The notes: generated by a model from the letters alone, not told the origin. 20,576 nucleotides of DNA from G039029935 sp039029935 (GCA_039029935.1 JBCCFC010000063.1:1-20576), one strand, 5' to 3'. Shown: positions 1-7,653, numbered from the stretch's first letter. A program made the numbers and translations.

Positions 1-31
1 GTGTATAATGGCGAAACTAGACAAATAAGCG

Positions 32-1285
32 CTAGGGCAACAAATTCCGCAGCCATTTTGTCCACTGCCCCCCATCGCCATTGTTGGGCTTGTCCTGATT
101 ACCATAGCGTCGATGCAAGGCGCGTGCATCCTCATGCAACCCCCAGAGCAACAACCCCGCACTGGTCGCATAGCTGGGCGATTGTAGATGATGCCCCAAG
201 CTGGTAATGGGTAGGCGGTCGGTGGGCAGACCAATACGCACAGGCATCCCCATGACGGTACGGCTTAGGTCAACCATGCCTGCCAATTGGCTGGCTCCGC
301 CTGTGAGGACAATGCCTGCGGGTAACTTATCCAGATAGTTCATGTCACGAATGGCGTCACGGATAATCTCGACAATTTCCTCTGTACGTGCTTCTAGCAC
401 CTCGCTGATAAAGCGGCGGCTAAAACTACGCTCGTTTTTCTCGCCAAACACACGTGTCCAGACCTGCTCATCCGGTGCAATACGTTCCGGTTGAACATGT
501 CCATAACGCAATTTCAAGTCCTCTGCCGTCTCAAAGGAGGTGTGCAAACCGATGGCGATGTCGTTGGTAAGATGATTGCCACCCACATCCAGCACAGTGC
601 TGTGGCAGAGGCTATCATCACGAAAAACGGCAATGTCAGTTGTGCCACCACCGATGTCAACCACCGCAACACCCATACGCCGTTCATCATGGTGTAGCAC
701 AGCCTCATTGCTGGCAAGCGGCTCCAGCACCAGTTCATCAATGTCAATACCATGCACAAGGATACACTGGATGAGGTTGTCAACTGCGCCTCGGCTACCC
801 ATCACGATGTGGGCATCGACCTCTAGCTGTGAAGCGCGCATCCCCATTGGGTTTTGAATGCTACTCTGCCCATCCACCCGCCAATAGCGTGCAATGGTGT
901 GGATGACTTCTTGGCTGGATGGCACAGACATGGCGCGCGCATTTTCCAGCGCACTCTGCATGTCATTGTTGGTCACGCCAGAGCGAAAATCAACACGCGA
1001 CATCCCTCGGCTGTTCTGTGTTTGGATATGACTGCCCGCAATGCCAACATAGGCACTGCTGACAGGACGCCCCGCATTCTGCTCACACTTTTCCACAGCC
1101 TCGCTGACCGCCTGCGTCACCTCACTCACATCCATCACAACGCCACGACGAATGCCGCGACTGGGGGCCTGCCCTTCGCCCAAAATGTTGAGGGTTAGGT
1201 TGCCTAAGCTATCATGAGAGACAGCGGCTGTTAAGACACAAATCTTGGTTGTGCCGATATCCACGGATGTAATTTGTTCTTGCAA
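32..1285 (-). CDS. ftsA: Cell division protein FtsA
   Basis: FtsA is the actin-like ATPase that tethers FtsZ filaments to the inner face of the membrane and recruits later divisome proteins. With a TTG start at 1285 it has 417 residues, a normal length. VDIGTTK (about residues 7-13) is the phosphate-1 loop, an SHS2/1C-type region follows (about 85-165), VVDIGGGTTD (about 208-217) is phosphate-2, and LTGGAS (about 327) is the adenosine motif. The last residues, QWTKWLRNLLP, look like the amphipathic membrane-targeting helix. The TTG start is chosen because GGAG sits 7 nt upstream and the first motif follows at once. An ATG further upstream (1369) would add 28 residues (STFQLFNLSTFQLFN-like) that only translate an 8-bp repeat array. 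It is the last gene in the window; ftsZ probably lies just beyond. Confidence 0.95.
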   Translation of the reverse strand: MQEQITSVDIGTTKICVLTAAVSHDSLGNLTLNILGEGQAPSRGIRRGVVMDVSEVTQAVSEAVEKCEQNAGRPVSSAYVGIAGSHIQTQNSRGMSRVDFRSGVTNNDMQSALENARAMSVPSSQEVIHTIARYWRVDGQSSIQNPMGMRASQLEVDAHIVMGSRGAVDNLIQCILVHGIDIDELVLEPLASNEAVLHHDERRMGVAVVDIGGGTTDIAVFRDDSLCHSTVLDVGGNHLTNDIAIGLHTSFETAEDLKLRYGHVQPERIAPDEQVWTRVFGEKNERSFSRRFISEVLEARTEEIVEIIRDAIRDMNYLDKLPAGIVLTGGASQLAGMVDLSRTVMGMPVRIGLPTDRLPITSLGHHLQSPSYATSAGLLLWGLHEDARALHRRYGNQDKPNNGDGGQWTKWLRNLLP

Positions 1286-1292
1286 TTGTAAA

Positions 1293-1296
1293 CTCC
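1293..1296 (-). promoter_or_regulatory. Ribosome binding site of ftsA
   Basis: On the minus strand GGAG is followed by 7 nt and then TTG. This site decides in favour of the TTG start at 1285 over the upstream ATG whose extension lies in repeat DNA. Confidence 0.65.
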
Positions 1297-1310
1297 AATT
1301 TAATACAGAG

Positions 1311-1357
1311 TTGAAGAGTTGAAAGGTTGAAAGGTTGAAGAGTTGAAAGGTTGAAGT
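1311..1357. repeat. 8-bp tandem array (TTGAAAGG/TTGAAGAG)
   Basis: Five to six head-to-tail octamers alternate between TTGAAGAG and TTGAAAGG on the + strand, in the ftsQ-ftsA gap. The same unit recurs between pbpB and murF (14381-14436). If translated it gives a false N-terminal extension of ftsA. Confidence 0.85.
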
Positions 1358-1413
1358 TTCACCCATCACCCACTCACCCCATCACCCTGTCTCCCATCTC
1401 CCCATCTCCCTAT
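1358..1413. repeat. Pyrimidine-rich octamer-like array (CATCACCC/CATCTCCC)
   Basis: This continues the array at 1311 with units such as ATCACCCA, CTCACCCC, ATCACCCT and ATCTCCCC. Related units appear at the 3' end of murD (10035-10066). The period is about 8 bp with frequent substitutions, and there is no coding potential. Confidence 0.7.
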
Positions 1414-1416
1414 TCC

Positions 1417-1450
1417 CTCTGCGTCCTCCGCGCACTCTGCGGTTAAAATT
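1417..1450. repeat. Dispersed intergenic repeat reading AECAEDAE when translated
   Basis: The minus strand reads TTAACCGCAGAGTGCGCGGA then GGACGCAGAG, directly after the ftsQ stop. I recognise this as a sequence seen between genes in many bacterial genomes, where it yields spurious AECAEDAE peptides. That recognition is from memory, not from a search. It contains the direct repeat CGCAGAG. Confidence 0.6.
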
Positions 1451-1454
1451 CTTC

Positions 1455-2555
1455 CTAATCTCGCAAATACGGACGGCTTGGATAGCGCACGTCGATCACG
1501 CTTGCCTGTGCTTCCCCTGTGGCAATCAGTGTCTGTGCCGCCCGCATATTTTTTAACTTTGTGTCCATACTCTGCCCGTCTCCCCAAAACACGCCAATCG
1601 ACGTGCCAGGCAGCGCAAAGTTTAGCCCAAGGTCTTTGTTATAGCGGATTTGCTGTAAGTCAGGCAGACGCTGCGCCAGCGATAAGGCACTTTGCAGAAT
1701 GTCTCGATCAATAAAATTTTTGTCCTCATAGCTGATCAGCTTGGCCGCTTGGGTCATATCGACGATCTGTAAGAGGTCTGGATTCATCTGAAAACGGGCA
1801 GTTTTTTCCTCACCTTGCAGATCATCTTGCGCATCAGCCTGCTGATCAGCCTGTTGATCACCTACATCAGTGACGGGCATTTCTGCGGTATCCGAAGGAG
1901 GGTCCTTTTGTGGCAGCGCAGCCCCATCATCCAGCAGCCAGTAATTGCCATCGTGTGTAACCCAGTAGGCAATGGGCTGTACCTCATGGATCGTCATCAC
2001 GACCTGTGCAGGCATCTGTGTGGTGATCTCGACTGACTCAATATACGGATGCTGCGCCAATTGCGTGCGCAAATCTTCTGGCTCAAACCAAAAAACGTTC
2101 ATCCCTTCGATGGTGCTATATTCGTATAGTTGCTCTGCATTCAGATAGGACAGATTTGTAAACTGGACGTCTTCATGGTAGATAAACCATTGATCCTGAT
2201 TATGTAGCCCATAGGCGACTGCACCCACAACGAGACAGAGAGCAAGACCATAGAGTTTGCTTGGTGCCCACCAGTTTGTCCACCATTGAGAGATACTCTG
2301 GACCCACTGCTGAATCCCTTTGGACTTGAACGACTGCCACGCAAGGATGAGTTTGACCGCAATGCGGACAAACCAACTGCCTTCTTCAAGCGGTATGGCA
2401 CGAATGTCATTGGCATTTGTTGATGGATTCGAGACTCTGGGCAGAGCGACACTGGGCATGGCTGACTCAAATTGACGCCGCCGCTTTGCCCATACCCGTC
2501 GGCGTGCCTGCTTTTGATATTGTTGCTGTCTTTGGTTTGGTGGTATTGTTTTCAT
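1455..2555 (-). CDS. ftsQ: Cell division protein FtsQ/DivIB
   Basis: FtsQ is a bitopic divisome protein linking early and late division proteins. The 366 residues show a long basic cytoplasmic N-terminus (KQARRRVWAKRRR near 15-27), one membrane segment (about 101-118, LYGLALCLVVGAVAYGL), and a POTRA domain (about 125-195, ending VVMTIHEVQPIAYW). A beta domain follows and closes with SVIDVRYPSRPYLR near the C-terminus, a typical FtsQ ending. Inside the beta domain (about 216-253) is a Pro/Asp/Gln-rich acidic insert with a QQADQQAD duplication made by two 12-bp DNA units. The start at 2555 lacks a clear Shine-Dalgarno site. The gene sits between ddl and ftsA, the standard order. Confidence 0.93.
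   Translation of the reverse strand: MKTIPPNQRQQQYQKQARRRVWAKRRRQFESAMPSVALPRVSNPSTNANDIRAIPLEEGSWFVRIAVKLILAWQSFKSKGIQQWVQSISQWWTNWWAPSKLYGLALCLVVGAVAYGLHNQDQWFIYHEDVQFTNLSYLNAEQLYEYSTIEGMNVFWFEPEDLRTQLAQHPYIESVEITTQMPAQVVMTIHEVQPIAYWVTHDGNYWLLDDGAALPQKDPPSDTAEMPVTDVGDQQADQQADAQDDLQGEEKTARFQMNPDLLQIVDMTQAAKLISYEDKNFIDRDILQSALSLAQRLPDLQQIRYNKDLGLNFALPGTSIGVFWGDGQSMDTKLKNMRAAQTLIATGEAQASVIDVRYPSRPYLRD
1834..1857 (-). repeat. 12-bp in-frame duplication in ftsQ
   Basis: The + strand reads CAGCCTGCTGAT then CAGCCTGTTGAT, which adds ADQQ-type residues to an acidic linker in FtsQ. It is a small expansion confined to a low-complexity insert. Confidence 0.6.
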
Positions 2556-2560
2556 AATTA

Positions 2561-2602
2561 AATAGGAACGCGGACATTCCGTCCGCTACGGGCTTCCTGC
2601 CC
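2561..2602. repeat. Double-hairpin element between ddl and ftsQ
   Basis: Two adjacent hairpins, both with 5-nt loops, fill the gap: GCGGAC-ATTCC-GTCCGC (2570-2586) and GGGC-TTCCT-GCCC (2590-2602). They are preceded by AATAGGAACG (2561-2570). The same lead-in, AATAGGAA plus AG or CG, precedes two of the three Y-shaped elements (near 4800 and 16629). Neither hairpin is followed by a T tract in the direction of transcription, so a terminator is unlikely. Confidence 0.65.
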
Positions 2603-2611
2603 ATATCACGT

Positions 2612-3727
2612 TTATACTAATCGAACTGTACTATTACGCTGTCTTTCTGCAAATCGTTCTAATGCCAGATTCAACAGTTCGTCAACCAATTGTGGATAGG
2701 AAAGGCCACTCTCCTCCCACAGCTTTGGATACATACTGATGCGGGTGAACCCTGGCATGGTATTGAGCTCGTTGAGATAAAAAATACCTGTCGCATCATC
2801 CATCAAAAAATCCACGCGGGCCAATCCGCTGCCATCAATCGCCTGAAATGCGCGCAGGGCCATCGACTGGACATCCAACGTCTGCTCTTTTGTTAATGGC
2901 GCAGGAATCAGTAATTCGCTGGCGTCGTTGATGTATTTGTCATCATAATCATAGAACGCACTGCCCGGTATAATTTCTCCCGGACTGCTGGCGCGTGGTT
3001 CATCGTTCCCCAAGACACTGACTTCAATCTCGCGAGCATTGGGAACGGCCTCCTCCACAATCAACTTGCGATCATACAACGCCGCTGTCTCCAGTGCCTG
3101 CACCAATTCGTCACGGTTATCTGCTTTGGATACACCGACACTGGACCCCATGTTGGCAGGCTTGACAAAATAAGGTGCAGCCAAGGTTGTCATCAATTCA
3201 TCCACAACGGCATCGCGCTTGCCTTCATAGAGCGTGCGCATGACAACCCGGTAATTGGCCTGTCGTAACCCTTCCTGTGTAAAAACCTTTTTTGCAATGG
3301 CCTTGTCCATGCCAACCGCACTGCCCAATACGCCACAGCCCACATAGGGAATATTGGCAAGGTCAAGCATCCCCTGCACAGTTCCATCCTCTCCATAGGG
3401 TCCATGTAGCACAGGAAAGATGACATCAATCGCAGGCATAGACTCATCACCGATGGTCGCTGGTAACAATGTCCAATCGTGCGTGTTTTGAACAGGTGTC
3501 TCCCCAGCGTCTGTATGATGCTTCACGCTGACAGGTCCTGACTGATCGGTCAACATTTTCATGGGATCGCCGCTCGTCAGCCAGTGTCCCTCTTGCGAAA
3601 TGCCGATGGGGACAACCTGATGCCCAGCCTGTTGCAGTGCGTCCATTACATTGCGTGCGCTGTTCAATGACACCTCATGTTCACCGCTGCGCCCACCAAA
3701 AAGAACGCCGACACGTTTCTTTGCCAT
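2612..3727 (-). CDS. ddl: D-alanine--D-alanine ligase
   Basis: Ddl joins two D-alanines using ATP, supplying the dipeptide that MurF adds. The 371 residues have the ATP-grasp Ddl signatures: GGRSGEHEVSLNSA with the early catalytic Glu (about residue 17), VLHGPYGEDGTVQGML, YFVKPANMGSSVGV, an omega-loop FYDYDDKY motif, RVDFLM, and NELNTMPGFTRISMYP at the metal site. The YDYDDKY form fits a D-Ala-D-Ala enzyme rather than a D-Ala-D-Lac one. The ATG at 3727 follows the murB stop after one base, and GGGGAG lies 7 nt upstream. A TTG six codons earlier would bury that site inside the gene. This tight junction implies coupled translation with murB. Confidence 0.96.
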   Translation of the reverse strand: MAKKRVGVLFGGRSGEHEVSLNSARNVMDALQQAGHQVVPIGISQEGHWLTSGDPMKMLTDQSGPVSVKHHTDAGETPVQNTHDWTLLPATIGDESMPAIDVIFPVLHGPYGEDGTVQGMLDLANIPYVGCGVLGSAVGMDKAIAKKVFTQEGLRQANYRVVMRTLYEGKRDAVVDELMTTLAAPYFVKPANMGSSVGVSKADNRDELVQALETAALYDRKLIVEEAVPNAREIEVSVLGNDEPRASSPGEIIPGSAFYDYDDKYINDASELLIPAPLTKEQTLDVQSMALRAFQAIDGSGLARVDFLMDDATGIFYLNELNTMPGFTRISMYPKLWEESGLSYPQLVDELLNLALERFAERQRNSTVRLV

Positions 3728-3728
3728 C

Positions 3729-4718
3729 TTACCACTCCCCTGCAATCTGAATTTCGGGGATCAACTGCACCCCCATGCGTGTTTGAACAACTTCTTGGAT
3801 ATGTTCGATTAAGTGGCGGACATCGCTTGCTCTGCCACCGCCAGCCTTGGTTCCTGCGGGGTTCACAATAAAATTGGCATGTTGTGTACTCACCTGAACC
3901 CCGCCAATCTGTGTACCTTTTAGCCCTGCGGCCTCAATCAACCGCCCCGCATAATCGCCCGGTGGGTTCATAAATGTGCTGCCCAAACTTGGCTCGACAG
4001 GCTGTGTTCGTCGGCGATGCGCCAGAAAGCCATCTGCTTTGGCCTTGCAAGCATCCATATCACCGTAGTCGAGGCGAAAGTTAGCACTCAGAACCACCGC
4101 TGAAAAGCCTGCTTTGAGCGGTCGCCACCCTTGCTTTTCATCCAATGATGACTGTTTTAGGCTGCTATGTCGATAGCGATAGTCTAGCCGTGCCAATGGC
4201 ATTTCGACAACCTCGCCAGCGTCATCCAGCAATAGGATATTTGCCAAGGTATCTTTGACCTCGCCGCCATGTGCGCCCGCGTTGCCAACCACTGCACCGC
4301 CAATCGTTCCCGGAACACTCACCGCCCATTCCAGCCCTGTCAAGCCATACCGGATGCTGGTCCGTGCCAATCCCGCTGTGACTGTGCCACTTTCGGTAAA
4401 CAAATAAGGTCGATCATCTACCACAGACTCACTGCATGGTGCATCATCCAATCGTACTTGGCGGCAACGATTGTGAATCACTAGGCCACGAATACCTGCA
4501 TCGCTGATCAACATGTTGCTGCCACCGCCAAGCATAAAATAGGGTAGCTCAACCCGACGTGACCAACGAACTAAGCTGATGAGCTGGCTGACCGTTTGTG
4601 GTGTGGCAAAGTATTCGGCTGTCCCCCCCACTTTCATTGTTGTCAGCGTTGCCAACGATACATCTCGCTCAATGTTGACACCAAATGCCTGTGGTTCGGA
4701 TAGATATTTTGTGTCCAT
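3729..4718 (-). CDS. murB: UDP-N-acetylenolpyruvoylglucosamine reductase (MurB)
   Basis: MurB is the FAD enzyme that reduces UDP-GlcNAc-enolpyruvate to UDP-MurNAc with NADPH. The 329 residues show TTMKVGGTAEYF, the FAD-binding GGGSNMLI, GLEWAVSVPGTIGGAVVGNAGAHGG, YRYRHSSL with the catalytic Arg, and SLGSTFMNPPGDYAGRLIE with the proton-donating Ser. The C-terminal PEIQI carries the conserved Glu. The GS-F-NP arrangement and length fit a type II-like MurB. The start is ATG 4718, or the TTG just before it (4721). A GAG 9 nt (or 6 nt) upstream is the only ribosome-site candidate, and it belongs to a GAGTGCAAA string that recurs in the repeats upstream. The gap to murC is filled by two Y-shaped elements. 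Confidence 0.95.
   Translation of the reverse strand: MDTKYLSEPQAFGVNIERDVSLATLTTMKVGGTAEYFATPQTVSQLISLVRWSRRVELPYFMLGGGSNMLISDAGIRGLVIHNRCRQVRLDDAPCSESVVDDRPYLFTESGTVTAGLARTSIRYGLTGLEWAVSVPGTIGGAVVGNAGAHGGEVKDTLANILLLDDAGEVVEMPLARLDYRYRHSSLKQSSLDEKQGWRPLKAGFSAVVLSANFRLDYGDMDACKAKADGFLAHRRRTQPVEPSLGSTFMNPPGDYAGRLIEAAGLKGTQIGGVQVSTQHANFIVNPAGTKAGGGRASDVRHLIEHIQEVVQTRMGVQLIPEIQIAGEW
3735..3740 (-). promoter_or_regulatory. Ribosome binding site of ddl
   Basis: GGGGAG on the minus strand, 7 nt before ATG and inside the last codons of murB. It decides the ddl start at 3727 and suggests translational coupling. Confidence 0.7.
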
Positions 4719-4736
4719 CAATTTGCACTCGAAACC

Positions 4737-4785
4737 AGTATCACAGATTGGTTATCTGTGACGCAGGTAGTCAACCTGCGATACT
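4737..4785. repeat. Y-shaped 49-bp element, copy 1
   Basis: Outer arms AGTATC and GATACT enclose two hairpins with 5-nt loops: CACAGAT-TGGTT-ATCTGTG (sharing the C of the arm) and GCAGGT-AGTCA-ACCTGC. The whole could fold as a three-way junction in RNA or single-stranded DNA. It is identical to copy 2 over the 49 bp and lies 81 bp away. Confidence 0.85.
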
Positions 4786-4817
4786 TTCCTTTGCACTCGA
4801 ATAGGAAAGGATAAGCC

Positions 4818-4866
4818 AGTATCACAGATTGGTTATCTGTGACGCAGGTAGTCAACCTGCGATACT
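4818..4866. repeat. Y-shaped 49-bp element, copy 2, overlapping the murC stop
   Basis: This is the same sequence and fold as copy 1. It contains the murC stop codon (4852-4854): codons for SIAG and the stop are read from the GATACT arm and the GCAGGT hairpin. Confidence 0.85.
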
Positions 4867-6291
4867 TTCCTTTGCACTCAAAAACAGTTCACCTACAAGA
4901 TAGCCATCACCCGCCCCCAGTGTAATGATGACATCCCCCTCTGTTGTCTCGCTGCACAGAACTTCGACAGCGGACTCGAATGATGGCACATGATGGATGG
5001 CTGTATGATGACTGGCAGCAACGATATCGCTGGCATGAATAGACCCATCGTCAATTTCGCGCGCTGCATAAATATCTAACACCAACACCTGATCCGCGCT
5101 GTCAAAGCTGGATGCCATCTCAGTCACCATGTTCTTGGTGCGGCTAAAGGTATGAGGCTGAAAGACAGCCCAGATTCGCTGATTTGGATACTGTTTACTT
5201 GCGCCCGCCAACGTTGTTTCTATTTCTGAAGGATGGTGTGCATAGTCATCAATCACTGTCACACCATCACGTGTCCCCTTATGCTCAAACCGTCGTGCTG
5301 TTCCCCGAAAGTTGGATAAGCTCGTGCATGCGTCTTCTGCCAAGACACCACAATGAACCGCAACCAGGTATGCCGCCATCGCATTGCGTAAATTATGCAG
5401 TCCGGGCACATGCAGCCGTAATATTCCTTGATTGCCGTCTTCACCTGAAACCTGCAATGCAGCTTCGTACCCTTGTCCAGCAATAGCTGTTGGGTTGATG
5501 GCAACCAGGTTTGCAGATTTATCTGTACCATATGTCATCCAGACGGTTTGACTCGTGTTGCCCCGCGTGCGTAACTGTTCGGCCCCTGTATCATCCATGC
5601 AGGAGATGACCAACCCTGATGCGGGCACCAAATCCACAAATTGTTCAAACGCATTGTGGAAATCCGCTGGTTTGGGAAAACAATCCGGATGGTCCCATTC
5701 CACATTGGTGACAACGGCTATCGTCGGATTTGTCCCCAGAAACATATAGTCGTATTCATCGGCTTCAATCACAAAATAAGGGCTGCTGCCTGCATTGGCA
5801 TTACCATAGGTTGGCAACGATGTGCCAACAATATACCCCGCCTCAATCCCCGCCTCACGCAACGTTTGAATAATCATTGAGGTCGTGGTACTCTTGCCAT
5901 GTGTGCCTGCCACAGCAATCACCGTCCGGTTATGCAGCAATGTGGGCAGAAAATCAGAACGCTTGACTACGGGGATGTTGAGCCGCTCCGCCGCCTGCCT
6001 TTCTGCGTTATCATCTGCAATGGCACTGCTCATCAGCACAACGTCTGGCAAATTCCCAGCCCCCCCCGACATGTGATCAAAATTCTCAGCCACTTGTGGC
6101 ACAAAAATTTGTGCGCCCATCGCTGCCAGTGTCTCTGTGCGTTGGCTATGCTGACGGTCACTGCCGCTCACCCGCACACCCATCTCCAACAACACTGTCG
6201 CAATCGCACTCAACCCAGCACCACCAATGCCCATGAGATAGACGTGGAGTGTTGTGGGTGATGTGGTAAGTTTTGTCTGCCACTCTGTCAT
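4852..6291 (-). CDS. murC: UDP-N-acetylmuramate--L-alanine ligase
   Basis: MurC adds the first amino acid, L-Ala, to UDP-MurNAc in the cytoplasm. The 479 residues show the three Mur-ligase domains. The N-terminal UDP-binding motif is GIGGAGLSAIA (about 21-31), and the ATP loop is GTHGKSTTT (about 129-137; Ser replaces the commoner first Thr). VIEADEYD, NVEWDHPDCF, GLHNLRNAMAA (about 297-307), DDYAHHPSE (about 348-356) and FQPHTFSRT follow. AAAGG lies 8 nt before the ATG and is supplied by a small repeat. The C-terminal SIAG and the stop come from a Y-shaped repeat element, so the native C-terminus may have been a few residues different. Confidence 0.96.
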   Translation of the reverse strand: MTEWQTKLTTSPTTLHVYLMGIGGAGLSAIATVLLEMGVRVSGSDRQHSQRTETLAAMGAQIFVPQVAENFDHMSGGAGNLPDVVLMSSAIADDNAERQAAERLNIPVVKRSDFLPTLLHNRTVIAVAGTHGKSTTTSMIIQTLREAGIEAGYIVGTSLPTYGNANAGSSPYFVIEADEYDYMFLGTNPTIAVVTNVEWDHPDCFPKPADFHNAFEQFVDLVPASGLVISCMDDTGAEQLRTRGNTSQTVWMTYGTDKSANLVAINPTAIAGQGYEAALQVSGEDGNQGILRLHVPGLHNLRNAMAAYLVAVHCGVLAEDACTSLSNFRGTARRFEHKGTRDGVTVIDDYAHHPSEIETTLAGASKQYPNQRIWAVFQPHTFSRTKNMVTEMASSFDSADQVLVLDIYAAREIDDGSIHASDIVAASHHTAIHHVPSFESAVEVLCSETTEGDVIITLGAGDGYLVGELFLSAKESIAG

Positions 6292-6298
6292 TATATTA

Positions 6299-6322
6299 AC
6301 CTTTATATTGACCTTTATATAA
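6299..6322. repeat. Two 12-bp units in the murC leader
   Basis: ACCTTTATATTG is followed directly by ACCTTTATATAA on the + strand. The unit nearer murC carries the minus-strand AAAGG used as the murC ribosome site, so repeat DNA supplies a translation signal here. Confidence 0.6.
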
Positions 6323-6323
6323 C

Positions 6324-6899
6324 CTATCCTCGCACACGCAATAGCAGTAATAAGGCAACGGGTATCATCCAGATCACACCAGAGAGTGTTCCCGATCCTT
6401 CAAATAAGTTCTGTGGCAGATACCCAATCATTGTCTGTGCTGTTGATGTCAGCGGTTCTTGGAACTCAACAATCCAATCAATGGGGTAGCCATACTCATC
6501 CAAAAAATACCAAAGCGTTCCCGAAATTAAATAACCGTTGATAATACTAACAAAAAAGCTCAGAATTGTCCCTTGGGGGGGCGGTGCTGGATCGCCTGGG
6601 AACTCTAATGTTTCGCCCGCATAGCTCATAAACATCATCAACAAATAAGCTGTGGAGAATATGATGTAGATCATAAAATCCAGACTTTCTTCTGTTGTCG
6701 ACCCCAGCACTTGGTCACTAATCAGCCGGATGACACTATCGATCTGCGCGGAACCTAGCTGCGTCTCTGCTAGCCCCAACACAAAAATGGCCGTCATCGC
6801 AATCATGGTTGTGCCTAATTCCCTTGCATAGCCGCGCGCAAACCCGATTAACGCAACCATAAAGCCGATGACATAAAATGTAAATTCGATTGGTACCAT
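6324..6899 (-). CDS. CvpA-like integral membrane protein (second of pair)
   Basis: A hydrophobic protein of 191 residues with about five predicted membrane segments (first near residues 4-24, last at the C-terminus VIWMIPVALLLLL). GFARGYARELG after the first helix matches the RG-x2-RE pattern of the CvpA family, and SIINGYLISGTLWYFLDE resembles that family's later helix. A proline-rich loop, GDPAPPPQG, separates helices 3 and 4. CvpA proteins are poorly understood; some affect envelope integrity. I infer an envelope role from its place between murG and murC. The start is uncertain: ATG 6899 is preferred, because TTG 6959 would add 20 residues (MNRLPTNRL) that translate a short repeat. Neither has a good ribosome site. 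Confidence 0.75.
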   Translation of the reverse strand: MVPIEFTFYVIGFMVALIGFARGYARELGTTMIAMTAIFVLGLAETQLGSAQIDSVIRLISDQVLGSTTEESLDFMIYIIFSTAYLLMMFMSYAGETLEFPGDPAPPPQGTILSFFVSIINGYLISGTLWYFLDEYGYPIDWIVEFQEPLTSTAQTMIGYLPQNLFEGSGTLSGVIWMIPVALLLLLRVRG

Positions 6900-6964
6900 G
6901 TTTAGTAATCGGTTTGTCGGTAATCGGTTCATCGGTAGGTCGGTATTCGATACTGACAACTGGC

Positions 6965-6996
6965 CTACTGACCTACTGACTTACTGACCTACTGAC
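6965..6996. repeat. Four 8-bp units (CTACTGAC)
   Basis: CTACTGAC, CTACTGAC, TTACTGAC and CTACTGAC run head to tail in the gap between the two CvpA-like genes. They begin a few bases after the stop of the first gene. A related GGTAATCGGT-type repeat covers 6905-6945. Confidence 0.85.
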
Positions 6997-7002
6997 ACGC
7001 CC

Positions 7003-7635
7003 TCAACCTCTCAGCGTATTCGCTGCTGCTAATAAAAAAATCGTCAACATGCCAAATAAAATCAGCGTGGACTGTGATCCCATCATGGGTAAGAGACTGC
7101 CCAAACTACTCTCAAAGATTGCTAGACTTCCACGCAATGAATCCAACAAACTATCGCTATTCAAAAAATTGATGATGTCTACATTGGAGGCCAATAATTC
7201 TGGTGGCAGCATTCGAATAAAGCGTTGCAACAAGACTGATATCAAAAATAAGCCGTTAATCATACCCAATACAACTGCCGCAAATCCCGATGGCTCGTTG
7301 GGCACAACGAGATTGCTGATGACGTAGACGATGACGACCATGAGTACCCATACACCAAACAAATAGGCCGATTCCAAATCCGGTGTCACCAAATCCGGCG
7401 CGCTACTGACAGCAGATAAATCGTCCAATCCACCAGATAAAACACCCCTTATCAATTTCCCACCAAAATTGGTCAAACTGATGACAATATCCCCTGCCTG
7501 CTCCAAGAAAAGCCGACCTAGAAAAGCCACCACCAGCACAACCGTTTCACGCAAAAGACCGCTCTTCCACCCCACCCAGCCAACGCGGGCCAAATAGAGT
7601 AGAAAGGAAATTAGAATTTCGATCTGGCTAGACAC
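7003..7635 (-). CDS. CvpA-like integral membrane protein (first of pair)
   Basis: 210 residues with about five membrane segments: the N-terminal ILISFLLYLARVG, then VVLVVAFLG, LFGVWVLMVVIVYVI, VVLGMINGLFLISVLLQRF and LILFGMLTIFLLAAA. GWKSGLLRETVVLVVAFLG resembles the G-x2-RG-x2-RE signature of CvpA, with Arg-Gly changed to Ser-Gly. LGMINGLFLIS aligns with the same place in the following gene, so the two are probably distant tandem paralogues. The start is GTG 7635, with AGGGG 6 nt upstream. It sits 82 bp after murG across a hairpin of octamer repeats. Function is unknown; the position implies a role in envelope growth or division, as inference only. Confidence 0.75.
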   Translation of the reverse strand: MSSQIEILISFLLYLARVGWVGWKSGLLRETVVLVVAFLGRLFLEQAGDIVISLTNFGGKLIRGVLSGGLDDLSAVSSAPDLVTPDLESAYLFGVWVLMVVIVYVISNLVVPNEPSGFAAVVLGMINGLFLISVLLQRFIRMLPPELLASNVDIINFLNSDSLLDSLRGSLAIFESSLGSLLPMMGSQSTLILFGMLTIFLLAAANTLRG

Positions 7636-7653
7636 GACTCGCCCCTTTTAGGT

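Larger units (their letters stand above)
4722..4879. repeat. Tandem duplication containing two Y-shaped elements and copies of the murC 3' end
   Basis: TTTGCACTC occurs at 4722, 4790 and 4871 on the + strand. Between these lie two near-identical units, one of 68 bp and one of 81 bp. The longer carries 13 additional bases including TAGGAAAGGATAAG. On the minus strand the first TTTGCACTC is the murC coding sequence for LSAK. The array therefore looks like murC's 3' end plus the element, copied towards murB. Confidence 0.85.

Noticed and set aside
1366..1587. Minus-strand frame with an AECAEDAE peptide
   Set aside because: It overlaps the 3' end of ftsQ out of frame and runs through dispersed repeat DNA. 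Such peptides are a known artefact of this repeat.
2570..2586. GCGGAC hairpin as a terminator between ddl and ftsQ
   Set aside because: No T tract follows on the transcribed strand and the neighbouring genes are co-directional.
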